A stretch of 6,113 nt of DNA from Pseudorhodoplanes sp. Lineage in GTDB: Bacteria; Pseudomonadota; Alphaproteobacteria; Rhizobiales; Xanthobacteraceae. Positions 4,468 through 6,113 of this stretch are shown here, one piece after another. The stretch lies in the NCBI GenBank assembly GCA_008933495.1, contig WBUW01000199.1, forward strand, positions 1 through 6,113, in the 5' to 3' direction. The position numbers and the translations under genes are program-made. The notes below the pieces were generated by a model. The model had not been told where the DNA came from. It made no database searches and worked only from the letters and a program-made list of their open reading frames with translations. The stretch's first letter is position 1. The number at the start of each line of letters is the position of its first letter.

Positions 4468-5004
4468 CTAGCCCCGGACAAGGCGGACGGAAGAATGGCT
4501 TAACTTGAAGTAAGAGCTCTGGAGCCCGTCACTGAAGCGCTGGCCATACACATCGAAGACGCTGAATCCGGTGGACGACCAGTACCAGGCGGCGGGAAGG
4601 GAACCGGCGGTTTCGTTGAACGTGCCCCGCAGCGCGCCCTTGTCTTTGCTCTCGAACATCGCATTCAATTCAGGCCCCGTCGGCAGGCGCCAGCCGGTCA
4701 GGCCGTGGGCATTGCTCTTGACGGCGGTCAGGATCGCCTCTGCCCAAGTCATCGTCCGGGGTTCATCGGCGCCGGCGGCATAGAATGCCCTGCCGGTATC
4801 CGGCGAAGTGCCGATATAGATCGTGCCGTCTTCCATCCGGTGGCCGGGCCGCCGCGCCTCGCCGCTGCCGTTCGTTGGCGGATGCAATGTGACCGGCACA
4901 TCGCCATAGACCGAGACGGCGCCGCCATCGTCGAATGTCACCCTGACGGCGCCGCGCATCACCGCGGTTATGTCGTCGTCGATCTCAATCGTGTTCTTTC
5001 TCAT
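4468..5004 (-). CDS. DUF1566 (Lcl C-terminal domain) protein, array copy 1
   Basis: The 178-residue product has a short N-terminal beta-rich region (TIEIDDDITAV...RVTFDDGGAVSVYGDVPVTL, residues 5-40). A DUF1566 domain follows: DGTIYIGTSPDTG (59-71), MTWAEAI (85-91), WRLPTGPEL (105-113), WYWSST (140-145), RFSDG (156-160) and VRLVRG at the end. This domain has a C-type-lectin-like fold in some members and is usually part of secreted or phage-borne proteins. Here there is no signal peptide and no cysteine. It ends without the RSEPRP tail of copies 2 and 3. The leader resembles that of copy 2 but lacks its AAGGTG ribosome binding site. It follows copy 2 by 36 bp on the same strand, probably in one transcript. 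The ligand is unknown. Confidence 0.85.
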   Translation of the reverse strand: MRKNTIEIDDDITAVMRGAVRVTFDDGGAVSVYGDVPVTLHPPTNGSGEARRPGHRMEDGTIYIGTSPDTGRAFYAAGADEPRTMTWAEAILTAVKSNAHGLTGWRLPTGPELNAMFESKDKGALRGTFNETAGSLPAAWYWSSTGFSVFDVYGQRFSDGLQSSYFKLSHSSVRLVRG

Positions 5005-5028
5005 TCAAAGAAGCTCTTGGATGAAGTG

Positions 5029-5075
5029 CTCCCGGCGCCGCTACGGCCGTGGCTCCGATCGGACAGGGCGCACGG
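5029..5075 (-). repeat. 47-bp exact repeat, copy at the 3' end of DUF1566 copy 2
   Basis: This segment is identical to 5733-5779. It covers the last ten codons (VRPVRSEPRP), the TAG stop and 12 bp beyond. It contains the short palindromes CCGATCGG, ACGGCCGT and CGGCGCCG. Weaker similarity extends about 25 bp further into the intergenic leader. Confidence 0.9.
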
Positions 5076-5694
5076 CGGCGCGGCCACTCTTCCAATCCCA
5101 GTTCTGTTCGCCGTCGCTGAACCGCTCGGCTTGTGCGCTGTCCGGCATGAGCGAGACCCCGGTGGATGACCAGTACCAGCCGGCGGGATAGGAACCGTCT
5201 TCGTCGAAGGTGCCTTTCAGTGCGCCTGTGTGGCGGTTTCGATAGAGAACATGCAGTTCGGCTTTCGTCGGCAGTCGCCAGTCTTTGTGGCCATGCGCGT
5301 CCAGGTCGGCGGCGTAGCTCATCGCCTCATCCCATCTCAAGGTGCCCATCACGGCCTTGGGAGTGCCGAACATCCTCAGGGCGGCCGGCGTGTCATCCGG
5401 CGTGACGGCGCCCGGCGCGCCCTGCGGCATGACGAACATCTTGCTCCCGGTGTCGGGGGAGATGCCGGCATAGATCGTGCCGTCTTTCATCCGATCGCCG
5501 CAATGAAATGCGCCTCCGCTGTCGTTCGCTGGCGGATGCAAAGTGACCGGAACATCGCCGTGGACAGAAACGCCACCGTTGTCATTGAAGGTCACCCGGA
5601 CACCGCCTCGGACCACGGTGGTTATGTCGTCATCGATCTCGATGTTGGTTATGTCGTCGTCGATCTCAATCGTCTTCTTTTCCTCTGTAGTCAT
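5041..5694 (-). CDS. DUF1566 (Lcl C-terminal domain) protein, array copy 2
   Basis: The 217-residue product has the same plan as copy 1. The N-terminal acidic strand motif is doubled (IEIDDDITN then IEIDDDITT, residues 9-26), followed by RVTFNDNGGVSVHGDVPVTL. The DUF1566 domain runs from DGTIYAGISPDTG (71-83) through WRLPTKAEL (139-147), WYWSST (173-178) and RFSDG (191-195) to VRPVRSEPRP. Between the first motif and LRWDEAM it carries about 24 extra residues (GAVTPDDTPAALRMFGTPKA region) missing from copies 1 and 3. I chose the ATG at 5694 with AAAGGTG nine bases upstream rather than the GTG at 5706, which lies inside that site. No signal peptide is seen. Its 3' end is part of an exact 47-bp repeat shared with copy 3. 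Confidence 0.85.
   Translation of the reverse strand: MTTEEKKTIEIDDDITNIEIDDDITTVVRGGVRVTFNDNGGVSVHGDVPVTLHPPANDSGGAFHCGDRMKDGTIYAGISPDTGSKMFVMPQGAPGAVTPDDTPAALRMFGTPKAVMGTLRWDEAMSYAADLDAHGHKDWRLPTKAELHVLYRNRHTGALKGTFDEDGSYPAGWYWSSTGVSLMPDSAQAERFSDGEQNWDWKSGRAAVRPVRSEPRP
5620..5673 (-). repeat. 27-bp tandem duplication inside DUF1566 copy 2
   Basis: Two adjacent 27-bp units (5620-5646 and 5647-5673), differing at about four positions, encode IEIDDDITT and IEIDDDITN. Copy 1 has only one unit, so the duplication is specific to copy 2 and keeps the reading frame. Confidence 0.8.
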
Positions 5695-5732
5695 TTTCAA
5701 AAACACCTTTCAAGAAGACTTTGGATGACACT

Positions 5733-5779
5733 CTCCCGGCGCCGCTACGGCCGTGGCTCCGATCGGACAGGGCGCACGG
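5733..5779 (-). repeat. 47-bp exact repeat, copy at the 3' end of DUF1566 copy 3
   Basis: Identical to 5029-5075 and in the same orientation, 704 bp apart, which equals the length of one gene plus spacer. It marks the unit of tandem duplication. Confidence 0.9.
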
Positions 5780-6113
5780 ACACGGCTTGGCTCTTCCGAA
5801 CGTAGCCCGAGTAGTTGCCGCTGAACCGCTTCATCCACGCGTAGTCCGGGACGTCCGGGTCCTCGGTGGCGGACCAGAACCAGGCGGAGGGACCGGAACC
5901 GCTCTTGTCAAATGTGTCTTTCAAGACGCCCTTGTCGCGATTCTCAAACAGGACTCTCAGTTCGCCGGACACGGGAACGCGCCAGTCATCGTGGCCGTTG
6001 GTATCAAGCTCTTCCACGAAGGCCATCGCCTCGTCCCAGATCATGACATTTGGCGCATCGGCGGGTGTCGTGAACAGGGATCCCCCGTCATCAGGTGAAA
6101 TGCCGACATAAAT
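5745..6113 (-). CDS. DUF1566 (Lcl C-terminal domain) protein, array copy 3 (5' end outside window)
   Basis: The last 122 codons are present, open to the window edge. They read IYVGISPDDGG, VMIWDEAMAF, DDWRVPVSGELRVLFENRD, WFWSATEDPD, KRFSG and VRPVRSEPRP, in the same order as copies 1 and 2, so the DUF1566 domain is almost complete. Internal Met codons such as that at 6044 fall inside the domain and are not the start. It is the first of the visible array to be transcribed; copy 2 starts 50 bp downstream. It diverges from the others mainly between WFWSAT and VRPVR, the part that forms the ligand face in lectin-like folds. Confidence 0.85.
   Translation of the reverse strand: MYVGISPDDGGSLFTTPADAPNVMIWDEAMAFVEELDTNGHDDWRVPVSGELRVLFENRDKGVLKDTFDKSGSGPSAWFWSATEDPDVPDYAWMKRFSGNYSGYVRKSQAVSVRPVRSEPRP

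Noticed and set aside
5230..5805. Plus-strand open frame of 191 codons
   Set aside because: It is antisense to DUF1566 copies 2 and 3 and spans their intergenic region; no start signal or recognisable domain.
4468..6113. DUF1566 genes as targets of a diversity-generating retroelement
   Set aside because: Lectin-fold proteins are common targets and the 3' ends repeat, but no reverse transcriptase or template repeat is visible. The copies differ at many kinds of positions rather than mainly at adenine-derived ones, and the identical 47 bp covers the stop and spacer.

Overview
The window is GC-rich DNA, probably from an alphaproteobacterium. Codons are strongly G/C-ending, and the small-gene set (a DUF4326 protein, a DUF2493/SLOG relic and very small hypothetical genes) resembles plasmid or integrative-element accessory regions of Rhodospirillales or Rhizobiales. 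That placement is inference, since no ribosomal or housekeeping marker is present. Every gene I can support lies on the minus strand, so transcription runs from high to low coordinates. The plus-strand open frames look like shadows of these genes.

Layout in transcription order. (1) 6113-4468: a tandem array of three related DUF1566 (Lcl C-terminal domain) genes. The first is cut by the window edge. The first two end in the same 47-bp sequence. (2) About 4438-4281: the C-terminal remnant of a DUF2493 (SLOG-superfamily) gene, apparently broken where the array now abuts it. (3) 4036-3866: a 56-residue hypothetical protein behind a GC-rich leader with several palindromes. (4) 3865-3645: an AT-rich stretch with a likely promoter, leading to a 79-residue single-membrane-segment protein (3644-3405). 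Just beyond it, a decayed second copy of the 56-residue gene's 3' end lies at about 3369-3288. (5) 3059-2787: a DUF4326 protein with an excellent ribosome binding site. (6) 2703-2494: a 69-residue hypothetical protein. (7) 2104-1805: a 99-residue protein whose C-terminus imitates the acidic tip of single-stranded DNA-binding protein. It follows a leader with a nested inverted-repeat structure and is followed by a strong hairpin terminator. (8) 1684-1: an AT-rich promoter region and the first 535 codons of a large exported protein. That protein has a signal peptide, three cysteine-paired modules and at least four adhesin-like repeats of about 100 residues.

The genes do not form one recognisable pathway. 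The picture is a mosaic: a small-gene module typical of mobile DNA (DUF2493 relic, 56-aa protein, DUF4326, 69-aa protein, SSB-tip protein) has been interrupted or flanked by cargo. The cargo is the DUF1566 array on one side, the 79-aa membrane protein with its AT-rich promoter in the middle, and the repeat-rich surface protein on the other side. No integrase, transposase, CRISPR array, reverse transcriptase, tRNA or rRNA was seen.

The points most worth a second look are the SSB-like tip on a small unknown protein, the nested structure in that gene's leader, the alternating long/short repeats of the surface protein, and the signs of gene disruption at the DUF1566/DUF2493 and 56-aa/79-aa junctions.
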